A DNA stretch of 64,000 nucleotides from Trichoplax adhaerens (taxonomy: Eukaryota; Placozoa; Uniplacotomia; Trichoplacea; Trichoplacidae). Position numbers and translations under genes: made by a program. The notes beneath the pieces are model-generated. The model had not been told where the DNA came from and did not search any database. It saw nothing but the letters and a program-made list of their open reading frames with translations. Shown piece by piece: positions 24,961-36,459 of this stretch (position 1 is the first letter of the stretch; every line of letters begins with the position of its first letter). The stretch lies in NCBI RefSeq assembly GCF_000150275.1, contig NW_002060943.1, positions 12,865,968-12,929,967 of the forward strand, read 5' to 3'.

Positions 24961-25305
24961 TCATTTCATCATGGCCAATCGGCCGTAGTCAGAACCAAGT
25001 TAGTTTGCTTTCTCATACTACCGTAAATACATGTGTAAAATAGATGTCATATTATTTCTTGGTGTTATAGTGGAAACAACACTGAAGTGAATGACATCTG
25101 TTTTACATCTAGATGTACGGTGTACAGTAAGTCATTTCATCATGGCCGATCGGCCGTAGTCAGAACCAAGTTAGTTTGCTTTCTCATACAGTACTACCTT
25201 ACACACATGCGCAAAATAGATGTCATATTATTTCTTGCTGTTTTAGTAGAAACAATGTTTAATCGAATGACATCTGTTTTACATCGAGGTGTACAGTGCA
25301 CAGTG
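24961..25305 (+). repeat. Tandem duplication, ~171-bp unit, two copies
   Basis: 'TCATTTCATCATGGCC' starts at 24961 and 25132, 171 bp apart. Both units continue with ATCGGCCGTAGTCAGAACC, 'AAATAGATGTCATATTATTT' and 'GAATGACATCTGTTTTACAT'. Confidence 0.85.
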
Positions 25306-25412
25306 TACACGGCACAGTACAGCACAGTACAGTACAGTTCATTTCATCATACAGTACTGTACAGTACTGTAGCCCATGGACCGTACAGTACAGCTACAGT
25401 AAAAAGATTCTA
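25290..25412. repeat. ACAGT/ACTGT low-complexity, GTAC-palindrome cluster
   Basis: A run of overlapping GTACAGTAC / ACTGTAC units, including a palindromic 'ACAGTACTGTACAGTACTGT' at about 25352-25371. It could fold into hairpins. A shorter cluster of the same type lies at 24316-24350, between the two duplicated blocks. Confidence 0.7.
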
Positions 25413-25568
25413 GACTTAGTACTGTAGACTCTACTTACAAGCAGCTATGCAACCAGCACAGCTGGCGATTGCAGATTGCAGAAACCTGCAAGCATCGTTG
25501 ACATATTGACTTTGCTCCTACGCCATCTTCGCGCTTTTCTCAGCTGTTTAAAGCGTCTTATTGATTTT

Positions 25569-25635
25569 ATGGAGGTTTACTAAGTCAATCATGACAGCTA
25601 CCTTGTCTGTTATTGGTGAATTGATTGGTGAATAA
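25569..25635 (+). promoter_or_regulatory. Two short upstream ORFs before the C14orf119-like gene
   Basis: ATG GAG GTT TAC TAA at 25569-25583, and a 15-codon frame at 25591-25635 ending GGT GAA TAA, lie 15-80 bp before the main ATG at 25650. If the mRNA starts upstream they would be uORFs and could damp translation. The transcript start is not known. Confidence 0.35.
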
Positions 25636-25649
25636 CTGTTGGGTGAGTC

Positions 25650-25976
25650 ATGGAGGACGCAGTCCAATGCCCACAATCGGAGAACATCAACTTCGCTTTG
25701 AGAGCATACCAGCAATGGGACCATCAAAACAGATTACTCTTCTTAACATCATTTCATACCAAGTGCTGCCAATGCAGTGTGATTGAAATGTTAAGTCAAA
25801 GCTTTGAAGGGCTAGCCAGCGCACCCAAGTTACCGGATACTTTTTTCCAAGTGGATGTAGAATGGATCATCAATCAATGGGAAGGATGGAATGAAGAAGA
25901 TCGATCACAATTTATAACGGCCATTCGCTGCATCGATCAGCCGCTATTTAGACTGGTATTTCAATGCCAGCAATAG
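25650..25976 (+). CDS. C14orf119: C14orf119-family small protein (DUF4508-type), single exon
   Basis: A 108-residue frame with ATG at 25650 and TAG at 25974. The order of landmarks follows human C14orf119: a first W-x5-(R)-x2-F-L helix (QQWDHQNRLLFLTSF), a middle leucine-rich helix (VIEMLSQSFEGLA), a FFQVDVEWI helix, and a second GWNEEDRSQFITAI helix matching GWAEQERNEFVRQL. It ends shortly after, as in the family. The family is conserved in animals but its function is not established, so none is assigned. Cysteines at the first helix end (CCQC) are peculiar to this copy. The homology is judged by eye from short helices, so an unrelated helical protein is possible. Confidence 0.7.
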   Translation: MEDAVQCPQSENINFALRAYQQWDHQNRLLFLTSFHTKCCQCSVIEMLSQSFEGLASAPKLPDTFFQVDVEWIINQWEGWNEEDRSQFITAIRCIDQPLFRLVFQCQQ

Positions 25977-27346
25977 CGCTCGTACACTGTACTTAATCTT
26001 CCCTTTAAAGTTATTTTATATCTTTCTTGCTATAGCATCATTAGCATCGCTTACAAGGCTTCTTTACTATATGCCAATTTTCATCAATGATGTCCATGCT
26101 GAGAACTGAATGAAGCATGATACAAGGTTCATCAATCATTTTTTCTACTTTGACGCGTGTATCACACCTTCTTCGTCGTTTCTTAAACTATAGTGGATGC
26201 GATTGTTGCGATACATTAACTCAGCAATACCTCGTATGATCGTTATTAAGATGCTCGTTGTGACAGAGATGTTGACCTTGATATGGCAAAGTTATTTTCC
26301 ACCATGCTAGATTCCAATCCACGCTAGGGTACTCATTTATAGTCATATTGCTTCAAAACTTGGACATGGTTATAATTGTCATTCCAATTCTGTACGACTG
26401 CCACGAAACCTTAGCAGATATTGGCTTGGAGGCTCCTTTGGTAATGGTTGATGTGATCAACTTTAAATTGCCACTTAATGAAGAATATTACAATACTCTG
26501 TTCAAATTAGTTTTCGTAAAGTTTGAAACTTTCCTAGGATTCGTAATTTTAAAAAATCGAATCTAATAATTTATTCTTTTAACTGCAATAAACAGAATCT
26601 CTAACAGGTGTAAAATAATTGAATCTGTGAAACTGTACCATTGCAGTATCAAATGCAATGTAATCCTAATTTGTCATTCCAATTCCTGGACCAAATATAC
26701 TAACGGCCATGCAGACCAATACCAGCATTATTTACATTTCATTCATACTATTTGTTTTCGTTCGTTGGATAACCTTGTAGGGGTGCTTAAATTTCTTTTA
26801 ATCATGAAAAATAGTCTTACAGTTAATTATCTCTGTAAAGACCTGAAATTCATAACCTCAATAGATGTTCAATAATTTTAAATAAATTGCAATATGTCCT
26901 GTTCTAGATAGGGTCATTTTACTAATGAAATATCTCCGATCTCGAATCTCGCGCAATTTAGTAGTATATTAATAAAACTCTGGATGTATCTGACATCTAT
27001 CCTTCGTGTGATGGATCTAGTACTATTACTCAATCATTGCGTTATCAGGTGTATTATGGGTAAACTCCAAATCGTGCATCATTCCTTCCAGTTTCAACAA
27101 GGTAAATAATAAGCCGCACAAGAAAGAAAGTAGCTACAGTAGTTCATGCAGCTTTGGACAACAAGAAACCCTTTATAAGCCTACAGCAAAATAAATCTAC
27201 CCCTTCCAAGTATGATCTATGAGCCTTACAATACTGGATTAAAACGCGCAAATTTTTTTATTTAATATACGCAATGTACAGTATATTATCATACATGATA
27301 GCTGTCGATATGTATACAAAAATATGTATGTAACGATGTAGTCATT
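25977..27346. other. Intergenic between the C14orf119-like gene and UTP4
   Basis: No convincing gene. Two + strand frames of 70-80 codons (26348-26566, 26627-26875) lack ATG-led, family-like content. TTTATT at 27257-27262 gives AATAAA on the minus strand about 85 bp beyond the UTP4 stop and is a likely poly(A) signal for it. Confidence 0.5.
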
Positions 27347-30300
27347 TCAGGTTCCGAAAACTTTCCTTTCCAAAACAGGCGGTAGACTCTCCAACATTGA
27401 AAAAGGAGGTATCTCCACTACGTATATACTACCATCAGACAAGTAATCTGCATGCAAAATAAGCTAAAAATAAACAAAAAGACCCATCAATATGAGGATA
27501 AAGAGCTTGAGTATTTGTCATTTCTTACAACTAGGAGTGACAATCCGTAGCTTACAGGATGATGTTTTTAACATTCCGTAAAAAATATTTAACCTTCTCA
27601 CCTTATATCGATCATATATTACAAAATTATCTGCAACAGGAGACAAATCAGAAACGGCTTTACTTCTCTTTCGCTTCCTCTTTTTGGAAGATAAAACAGC
27701 ATCGACCGAAGGAATGGGCTAAAGACATAAAGATATTTAAACTGCACTATTGCAACAGCGTAAACGAACATGCGTACTATAGTATTGCAAACAGTAATCG
27801 AAAGATGGAAATTATCAAAGTCTTTACCTTGACAAGGTCAATGAAGTACAGAGCCTTACAATCATGTAACATGATACGAGAAGAATTACTTGGATCGAAA
27901 GTAATATGAACCATAACTTCACTTTTATACCAATCCTTAGGCATGCTACGCATAATGCATTCCTTTGACCATTGGGTCAGCTCTTTTTCATCACAGTCGT
28001 ACAGTTGAATCTAAAGTATCCATTTCATGCATAATAAAACAAAATTAATGCACCATTCAGATACCCAGGGCAAATCCACAAAATATTCATAATTTAATAA
28101 CCTGATTATTAACACAGGCAATTGCTAATATATGACTATCTGGTTGGAAAGATACGCATGCAGGCTGAGCATCAAATCTTGGTACTTCACAATATTTCTT
28201 TGAAAGAACAAGACAGTATTAGTAGGCCATCAAGCCGAAGATCCATTGTATTAAGTGACATTTACGTAACATCAAACCTCTTCTTCCGATACATCGAATA
28301 CAAATATCTGGCCAGAGCTATCGGCATAAGCGACCAAATTAGTGTCGCAGCTACAGCAAAGGGATACACCAGGTCCAAAATCTGCTTAAAAATTTATCAA
28401 GACATATAAAACTAGAAATAAGATTATAAAATGTACGTTACAGACATCAATATTTCACTGCAGATCCTACCCTCTATATCATTTTGAATATTATATTCCA
28501 ATTGAAGAGAGACGCCTTCTGGTCTGAGTTCCAATACCTGGACGAATTACCAATTAACGATCACAAGCTTGTACGTATAAATAAATATGATCAAAAAGTA
28601 AACCAACCTGAATAATACCATTTGTGGTTGCGATTATTAATTTACAATCATCCGATGTAAAGCACATTCTATGAGCACTTTTTACGGCCGGTCCTAAAGG
28701 AACCTAACAGGTTCATCACGTACATGAAAAATTTTAGCGTTTGGTTTCATTGAACAGATCCAGTTAAAAAAGTATCATCTAAGTACCGATTTAACCACAC
28801 TGGCCGTTTCAGAACTATTCCTATCCTGCGTTATGTTAAACAAGAAAAAAATTTAATGTCGTAGCGGTAGCAATTATTATGATAATTGAATGTCTTTATA
28901 TTCCAAAAAAATACCAGTTCCAGTTTGTACAATTTAATCCGCTTGCAGTCAGAATACACAGCCCACTTAGCCGACGGCGAAATAGCACTGCATACAATGT
29001 TGTTATCACCCTAGAAAATGTTGCTAAATAAGCACATTTGTATATTTCATAATGTACGTAAAAAAGTGCAAGCCTTAACAGTAGATTTGCCTTTGATTTT
29101 ATCTCTAATAACATTAATGGCAATTCCTTCAAGGGTAATTTTGTGCCTGAAGTCGCAGCAGCAGTTGTAGCTGTAACCAAGATACACAAATTCGGTAATT
29201 GTTACAAGAAGCATGACATTAAAGGTTGCCAATATAACACCTCATGACATGATAACACAGGAACATATTAGCAATTAAGTAAAAAGTAAATTGATTTATG
29301 TAACTCACTCTCGGCCGATCCTAAAGACCAAAATTGGAGTGAACGTTGCTTTTGATAGAGGACAATATTATTCTTAGCTGCATGAGAAACTACGGGATAC
29401 TGAAATATAAAGAAGGCAACTTATTTGTTCAATGCGCACAAATACATCACCACCTAAAACTAGAATAATGAAAGTGATTTGCTTAAATTTACTAAACGAA
29501 CCTGTGGAAATGGTACCACTTTTATAGGTGGTTTCAATCCAAAAGCATGACTTTTATGCATTACAAGGCTACCATCAACCCCTTATTAAAAATTAATTAT
29601 TGAAAGTTGTCAGAATACGCGTAGTACAAAATTCTTCAGTTATAACTATTCAGCCGCATAATAAGATTCTACCTCCTGAAATTACCACCCAATTGTCAGT
29701 TTTAATTTCAGCCATAGCTAAAGAGTTGACATCATGAGTATGACCACGAGTTGAAAATCCGGATCTTACCCATTTAACCGATTTTGAATCCTATATTTAA
29801 AGAAGTTGATTGTTAGTACTGTCATTTCGATTGAAATTATTTCTGCTGGCGTTATTAACAAAATCAAATTCACTTAAAAGAACTGGTATTACCTTGGAGG
29901 CAAAGGATTGGTACTGCACAATCGTATGGTCTACTCCACTAGAATAGAGTACATTTTCAGACTGAAACACAGCGATATTGAAAGTTAGTACAGTGATTAT
30001 TATAGTAAAACTGATCTTCAAGTAAAAAGAGGAGTTTCAATTACCTTATTCAGACATAGAGTCAAAGCATCTGCTTGATGACATTGAAATGCCTAGTAAT
30101 GCGGGTACGAGTAATTAGTTTACACACTCGCAGTTTGGAGGTATTACATTCCATTTTAAAGATTATCACGTCTTCACTATGACAAAACAATTGGTAAATC
30201 TGCAAAGACTGTTTACAATACTTTGTTAATTTCTTACGGAAATTAAGGTGCCGAAATTTCCATTCCAAAATTGTATTTTGCCTAAAGAGTCCGCACTAAT

Positions 30301-31485
30301 GATGGTTTTGTCCCTAATTTGATTCATTACCGGGTGCGCAAATCATTAATGTTGGAAATTACATCAATACCATTGATTGATCTTATAACGATAATCATAC
30401 TTCATTATGGTTACTGCCCATACAACCGTCGATTTTTTCTGAAATTCATCTAAAGTTATTCTCATTTTGGAAGTACCTAGCATTGTCATAATTCAAATAA
30501 CGAATGGATTTTATACCTTAATTATATTTAACGTGATTTCTAATACATACATATACATGACAGTCCACATATACTGTAGTAACTGTGTGAAGTTTTACCT
30601 GTGCTAACATCCCAAATCCACATCATACTTTTATCTGTTCCAGTTACAATAACATCGTCATCATAGCTCCATGCAAGCGATACGACTTGGCATTCAAGTC
30701 TAATGAATACTTTCTCTAAAGCTAATTCCGGATCAACAGCAAACAATCTAACAGAACCATCCTGACAGCCGATCTAATCAGTTTTGGGGGGAAGTAAAGT
30801 TTATCTTTACTTCTAATGATTGCTTTAAAACGAATATTTGAAAAGAGATCTCTTGCAGATAGCAGAACTTTATTTTACCGCTAAAGTTGTTTTGCTGTGA
30901 TTGCATGCCATACACCAAATCGATCCAGCTCCAGACGCAGTACTTGCCTATTGATGACAGGGAATAGGTTAGCAAAGTAGTATGCTTGATATTCTATTGC
31001 ATACTACAGTATTATATTTGGTATCTCAAAATGGGACTGATCAAATTTACCGTCAACAAACTGTGTATTACTGGTATATGATATAACCAATCAGCCATGA
31101 CTAACACTGTTTATCTTATGGACGTTATCCATGTTGCTAATACAGTACCTTCATTCTTAATCGTTTGATATCCCATTCTGCAATACTCCCGTGAAGACCA
31201 GCAGAATAAAGGCGGCCGTTGATCCACAATAACGACCTAAGAGATGTTCCAGTAATACCAGGAATAACCTAACAATACATGAATGAAATATCAAGCGAGA
31301 AATCAAGTACAATCACCTACTTTCCCTGCATAGCTGAAGGTCTAACTACCCTACAGTATACTACGTTCAGGCTAGGAAATGGAATAAATCACGAATAACT
31401 TTCAATAATCTCGATTATCAGTTTCATTACCCCTTCTTGGAACCATCTATCAAGATATCTCCAAATTTCAATGCTACCATCCGAT
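27347..31485 (-). CDS. UTP4: UTP4 / cirhin, WD-repeat U3 snoRNP (t-UTP) subunit, 21 exons seen (5' end unresolved)
   Basis: Exons 5' to 3': 31431-31485, 31149-31268, 30879-30947, 30599-30773, 30401-30476, 30238-30313, 30045-30092, 29893-29961, 29673-29790, 29502-29581, 29309-29399, 29091-29170, 28915-29010, 28787-28825, 28608-28703, 28471-28537, 28278-28381, 28102-28197, 27828-28010, 27602-27718, 27347-27463. Phases all agree, and exons 2-21 give 638 residues. Diagnostic matches to cirhin are SDGSIEIW..WFQEG, LYSAGLHGSIAEWD, IGCQDGSVRLF, KTIISADSLGKIQFW, RGHTHDV, NNIVCSAISPSAKWAVYS and the very C-terminus RKVFGT. The protein is two WD propellers acting in the transcription-coupled t-UTP/UtpA complex for early pre-18S rRNA processing in the nucleolus. 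A basic KKRKRKRSK patch sits in exon 20. The first ~30 codons cannot be assembled cleanly: a WDISATTVAFA-like segment at 31548-31586 is followed by stops. One intron is GC-AG. Confidence 0.93.
29011..29090 (-). other. GC-AG intron in UTP4
   Basis: On the minus strand the exon ends ATA AAA TCA AAG and the intron starts GCAAAT (GC at 29089-29090), ending TTCTAG. The junction gives EIKSK-GDNNIVCS, matching human LKTKGPENIICS in spacing. Exon lengths (80 and 96 nt) fit the phases only with this donor. The first in-frame GT downstream would add residues without homology. Confidence 0.75.
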
Positions 31486-32291
31486 CTAGTCATAAAATAA
31501 ATATCCCACCATCAGTATCTTATTCCTTATTGTCGATCAATACATTAAGCAAATGCTACTGTAGTAGCAGAAATATCCCATTTGGCCTGTCAAATTAGAG
31601 TTGGTTCAAGCGTTGACATTGGCCATTTTTAAGCAGAGCTATGTACGTAGTACCGCAATGCATGGCGTGATATTTACATTTCAATGTACAGAGCAATTCA
31701 AGGTTTCATTTTAGTTGATGATGACAGAAATACAGATTGTATCAACAACTGAAGCTCGACTATGACTAAAATCATTCAACCAGCTGTGTCAGCACTCAGT
31801 AGGAAAATTGACTGTACAAGTTGCTTTATCCATTTCATTTGATAGTGCAACGGCCCAATTTCCACGTAACAATATTGATACAGGCATTGACGATAATGAC
31901 AATGACAATACTGTATCGACCAGCTACAGAAGAATTGGGAAGAAAAGTTTAATTTTGTCTGCACAGTGCACAATCAATGCTTGTACGGTAAGGGGCAGGT
32001 ATTCGTGGACGCAGTCCATCTAGTCCACGCTATCGCTTGACAAAACTTGGCAAAGCTGTATTACCATGGTCCTGCTGTGAAGAAATCGTCACAGCTATAT
32101 CAGTATTTCATGGCCGCTAAGTCATTCTAACCACAAACAGACAAGGCTGGTTCTAGTTTGCAAGCGATCGTACGAAACGAATGGATCCATCCATGATCGT
32201 CTTCGCTGATGAGGCCGAAATCCTCTTTGCTGACATCTCTGATGGCCGATGGATCGACTAAATGAGCCGATTGCACGTTGATCAACACTCA

Positions 32292-32543
32292 TTACCTGGC
32301 TAATGCGAGCTTGAACGGTTTTTCTACTTCATCCACAGCAATCCATTCAATGCTTTGAGGTATAAATTGCATAAATCGTGCACGATGAACCATTTGATTG
32401 CATTTGCCAGCATTGGCCTGATTCCGATCGGACTCCATGATGAGCACTAGGGCAAGGTAGCCAGGGTAATGCAGCCGTCGACTATCCATCGTCACCACAC
32501 CACACATGCTCGGATGACGCTGAAATATAGTACTGTGCTTCAA
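32292..32543 (-). CDS. Hypothetical protein, 83 codons
   Basis: An ATG-led minus-strand frame (ATG at 32541-32543) whose composition is more protein-like than the surrounding noise (HYPGYLALVLIMESDRN, QSIEWIAVDEVEKPFKLALA). It ends at TAA 32292-32294, but the end also reads AG|GTAATG, so it might be an exon rather than a complete gene. I recognise no family. It may be chance in a less AT-rich stretch. Confidence 0.22.
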   Translation of the reverse strand: MKHSTIFQRHPSMCGVVTMDSRRLHYPGYLALVLIMESDRNQANAGKCNQMVHRARFMQFIPQSIEWIAVDEVEKPFKLALAR

Positions 32544-33111
32544 ACCGATACTCTGGGTTAGTCTCCAGACTAGCCCAATCGGCCGTTACCCTATACGATC
32601 AGTCTAGCCATGTCGTGACGTAACATGGGTACTGCACGTCACCCACCATGGAGTGAATCGCCTCACCCCCAACACCCGGTGCTGGGGCTGAGGCCGAAAT
32701 GAACCGCATAGTTTATCACTATAGTACTACTGGAACACGGGTTTGTCTCGCCAAAGGATGACCAAACAGCTGTGCGAGTCTGTTACTGTGTCAGCTGTCG
32801 TGCGCTTCCTCGTGGATAGAACCAGTTTGGATCGAGTTAACCCCCCCCCTACCCCCATTTCAGCCCTTGTTAACCCTGGCCGGTGTTTAGGGGTGGTCAG
32901 AAAGACATTTGGAAACCCTTGGAAACCATGGCTGCAAGTGTGGAATTCTAACTTTAGGACATGGAATGACTGCCACTCGTTATGCTAGATATTGTTCTCA
33001 TCTAACAAGGATGCAATCCACATCAGGTGCTATTCGAGTAGTTGTAATTATCATCAGTGAATGGATGACATGGATAGGCAACCATTGGGGTCGAGTAGAT
33101 GATCAGTTGTT

Positions 33112-33430
33112 GTTGAAATGGGCCATTTGAATTGGACTTGGAGTCCAAAGTCATCGTAATGGACGATAGCTATCCATCGTTCTAGGACTAAATGGAGCTA
33201 TAGTTGAAATAGACTATTTTAATCCAGCCTTCATTCAGATTATAGTTATAGTATAACAGTGATCTGACAGTGAGCTAGAGTTGAAATGGACCATTTGAAT
33301 TCGACCTGAATTCAGTCTACTGTAAAGGTTATACTATCATGATAAAATGCATCTTTCAAATCATATCTCAATTCGGTCGCAAGTTGTATTTAATTCTAGA
33401 CGATAGATTATTTTAAAGCTAAATGGAGCT
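33112..33430. repeat. Degenerate tandem repeat upstream of ANGEL
   Basis: 'GTTGAAATGGnCCATTTGAATT' or close variants start at 33112, 33203 and 33280. 'GACGATAG.TAT' with 'CTAAATGGAGCT' occurs at about 33166-33198 and again at 33400-33430. Units of roughly 80-90 bp are nested in a longer period. It probably lies in the first intron or promoter of ANGEL. Confidence 0.45.
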
Positions 33431-34492
33431 TCTCTGATCTTTATTTAGTAAAATATCACGCTATGATAGACTATTGTTCACTGTAGCTATAAGTTCGATC
33501 ATCTATCTTGATTTTATTACATGAATGATTCTGGCCTTGTAATGAATTGTAAATTAATTCCTCCCTTTCTTCAGTACTTTCTGTCAATTCATCCAACGTC
33601 ATTTCACTATATTTGTCAGGTGATAGCCGTATACAAGAAGATATACTCGTACTATTAGGTAGCGAGAACAAGTTGGTGACAATTTAGGCACATTTCATAA
33701 GGTGTATTGACAGTTTGGAAACCCCTAAACCACAACTTTCACTGTGATAGCTACCTCTAGTTAGACAGTTATTGATTCTCTGATATGATTTAGTGTATTG
33801 GAGTCAGCGGTTACTCTACTGTTAATCCGGCTAGTTTAGCGTTAATATCGCTACGATCTGCATTGAACGAGTTATAATTCATATGAACTGCACCATAATA
33901 TTCATTTCATCAACGCCCTTATAAGGGCCTCGTTGTAACACGATGTGGTTCGATAGGCTATGTTATGGTTCGTCAACTCGAGTAACAACTAGTAGTAATT
34001 AATCTTAAGCCATTCCACGAGCTAGTTTAAATGTAGATGATCTCTTTCACTACACAGAAATCCAGTCCTACAAGCATGCAATCCATCGGTTATGTAATAC
34101 GTGCCTAATATTAACTTCACTACGAGCTATATTTTAAACGATGATATGTTCACTTACCACATACTATCTTCACTTTATTATTTACATAGCGTATATTATA
34201 TACCTGACTCTGTCATCAATAAGTTACGGGTGTATTAGTTACCATGGCGGAATAAGTTCAAATATATTTATAAAGCGTAAGACAAGTGAGATAATATATA
34301 ATTAGCCAGATCATGCTGATACTAGCATCGATGATGGTAATCCTTAATGAAGCAAAGTGTAATGGTGTACGCTTAAATGGAACTACTAACTAGTATTCAT
34401 AAATGTACAGTCTATTTGTACACCCATCATTCAATATCCCAATTAATATCTATGTATTTTTCTATCAATCAAATATGTCGTTATTGATGCAG

Positions 34493-36459
34493 GTTTAACA
34501 ACGCAAGTTTATAACCTGGCTGGTCAAGTACCGACGAGGAAATGGGTTAATGTACCCGGAGTACATTTTGGCGACAAGGACAAGAAATTATTCGACTTTA
34601 CTATCTTGTCTTATAATATATTAGCAGATAACTTGCTATGGAAACATTCGTATTTATACAACCTTTGTCCTCCTGAAGCATTACAATGGGATTTTAGGAA
34701 AGAAAAAATCATTAACGAACTCTATCAATTAAATGCAGATGTATGTAGATTCGGTTAGAATTAGCTATGAAAACTTATTCTACAATACTACATTGATGTG
34801 TTTTAGAACGCCTGTGCTTTATGGAGACAGACCAACAGTTTTTCTACAGCTGTATATTTACCATTTTATTTATTATAGCATCTCTGTACTGAAATGTAGT
34901 TATATAATTTTACTTACTTGAAAGAACGTGATGTATACAATAGAGTAATGTTGCGTCATGTCTAATAAATAATAGGGCAATCTTAGTAGCATAAGTGTAA
35001 TACTTGGCTAATTATAATTATATGCAAAATTCATAAATAATATATAGTGTTAAGGAATTAATTAATCAGCTGTCCAGGTCACACTTTATCGCTATTCTAA
35101 CAGATTGTATGCCTTCAAGAAGTACATGATCAACATTATCATAACTACATTAAACCCATGATGAAAAGGAAAGGTATGAATATTTCATGTATGGTATTAA
35201 TGTGATTGATCTTAAAATTTGTAAATTACAGTATCTTCGTTGCGCATTACTTGACTATTACGCGATAAATGTTCTTCTAAGTCAAATTCCATCAATGCTC
35301 CTGATAATAATGTCAAAAAATATTAAGAACATTTCTCCATAACAGCGCCCTGATGTAACTGTCTATACTGAAATTATTGCATTTAGCTATTCTTATGCAC
35401 TAGATATTATACTATTTAGCTCTATTAGGGAGGGTTAACTAAGGAAGCATTTCTTCTAATAACATTTATGTATTAGGATACATTGGAGCCTATGAAAAAC
35501 GTTTTGGAAATAACTTCGACGGTTGTGCAACATTTTTTAAGAAAACTAAATTTAACATGGTGCAACGCTGTCGCGTGGATTATCACGTCAACGGTGTCTC
35601 TTTAATGGATCGCGATAATATTGGGCTTATAGTTATGTTAGAATATCGAAATCCAACATCAAATAGACGCCATGGTCAAAGTAATCATGCTACCGAAGCG
35701 AGTGGACTGTCTGAGCCTAATCTTAAGCTTTGTATCGCCAATACTCACTTACTTTATAATCCCAAACGTGGAGACGTAAAATTAGCTCAGTTGACGAAAT
35801 TATTTGCTGAAATTAATAACCTTACTAGTAATACAGGAAGGATGCCATGCGATCATGCTAATTGCGCTACTTCTAATCAGGATGTTGGCCAAGCATCTGC
35901 CAATTGTCCTGTAATTTTATGTGGCGATTTCAATAGTACCCCAACTAGTGCACTTTTTCAGTTTATCTCTGAAGGTCATTTAGTTTATGACGGTTTAAAT
36001 CGAAAGACATTATCAGGCCAACGAAAATCAAAAGTACGCTATTCTGACGAATATGGTGACGGATTCAACCTACGTCGTGGTGCACTGCCACCATGGGGAT
36101 TGAAAATTAGCAATTATTGCAAATATGATAGCGATTGTGACATTGAAACTCACCAAAATTATGATGCACTATTTCATCACTTAAATTTGCGTAGTGTTTA
36201 TCGGTATTTAGAGGATTCTGTGACGACAGATTCACAAGCCGTAGACTATATTTTTTACTCTACTGATGCAGCTTGTAATTCCACAGATGTTAAAAACAAT
36301 CAACCCCAGGTTTCTCATCGAATTCAACCCATAAACTATTTAAATTTGTATTCTATGGAAGATATGGAGAAAATGCAATTTTTGCCTAATTTTCAGCTAG
36401 CATCAGATCATATATCACTAATAAGTAAATTAAGGTACTTTGAAAGTAAAGTCGAATAG
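34493..36459 (+). CDS. ANGEL2: ANGEL-type EEP-family phosphatase/nuclease (ANGEL1/2, CCR4 relative), 3 exons seen (5' end incomplete)
   Basis: Exons 34493-34740, 35104-35173 and 35477-36459 join in phase to about 432 codons. The EEP (endonuclease/exonuclease/phosphatase) fold is plain: ILSYNILADNLL, then the metal-binding Glu in VCLQEVHDQHY, the GCATFFKK segment, LMDRDNIGLIVML, NTHLLYNPKRGD, ILCGDFNSTP, VDYIFYS and a terminal ASDHISL with the catalytic Asp-His. The order and insert sizes match ANGEL2, which acts on RNA ends (2',3'-cyclic phosphate removal is reported for vertebrate ANGEL2) and binds mRNA 3' regions. An acceptor precedes base 34493, so at least one N-terminal exon lies upstream; that part is poorly conserved in the family. 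It is tail-to-tail with vasohibin. AATAAA at 36487-36492, 28 bp after the stop, is a likely poly(A) signal. Confidence 0.93.

Larger units (their letters stand above)
31486..34492. other. Region between UTP4 (-) and ANGEL (+): promoters and unresolved first exons
   Basis: It must contain the 5' end of UTP4 and the N-terminal exon or exons of ANGEL, neither of which I could fix. It includes a less AT-rich stretch at about 32140-33000, GTAC-type motifs (32529, 32628) and a C-run at about 32841-32849. Overlapping + frames at 32743-32988 and 32909-33130 could contain an ANGEL first exon but show no homology. A minus-strand frame at 33471-33671, rich in Ser/Glu/Asp, looks coding-like yet has no clear start. 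Confidence 0.4.

Noticed and set aside
27559-27909. + strand frame of 116 codons
   Set aside because: It overlaps UTP4 exons 19-20 in antisense and has no homology.
32197-32225. Hammerhead-ribozyme-like core (CTGATGAGGCCGAAA)
   Set aside because: The two core boxes are present but there is no room for stem II between them, and no complementary stems I and III with a cleavage triplet are visible. It is better explained as a small GAGG/CCTC hairpin or chance.
32836-32860. C-run as a G-quadruplex on the minus strand
   Set aside because: There are only two C-tracts of useful length close together, too few for a four-tract quadruplex with short loops.
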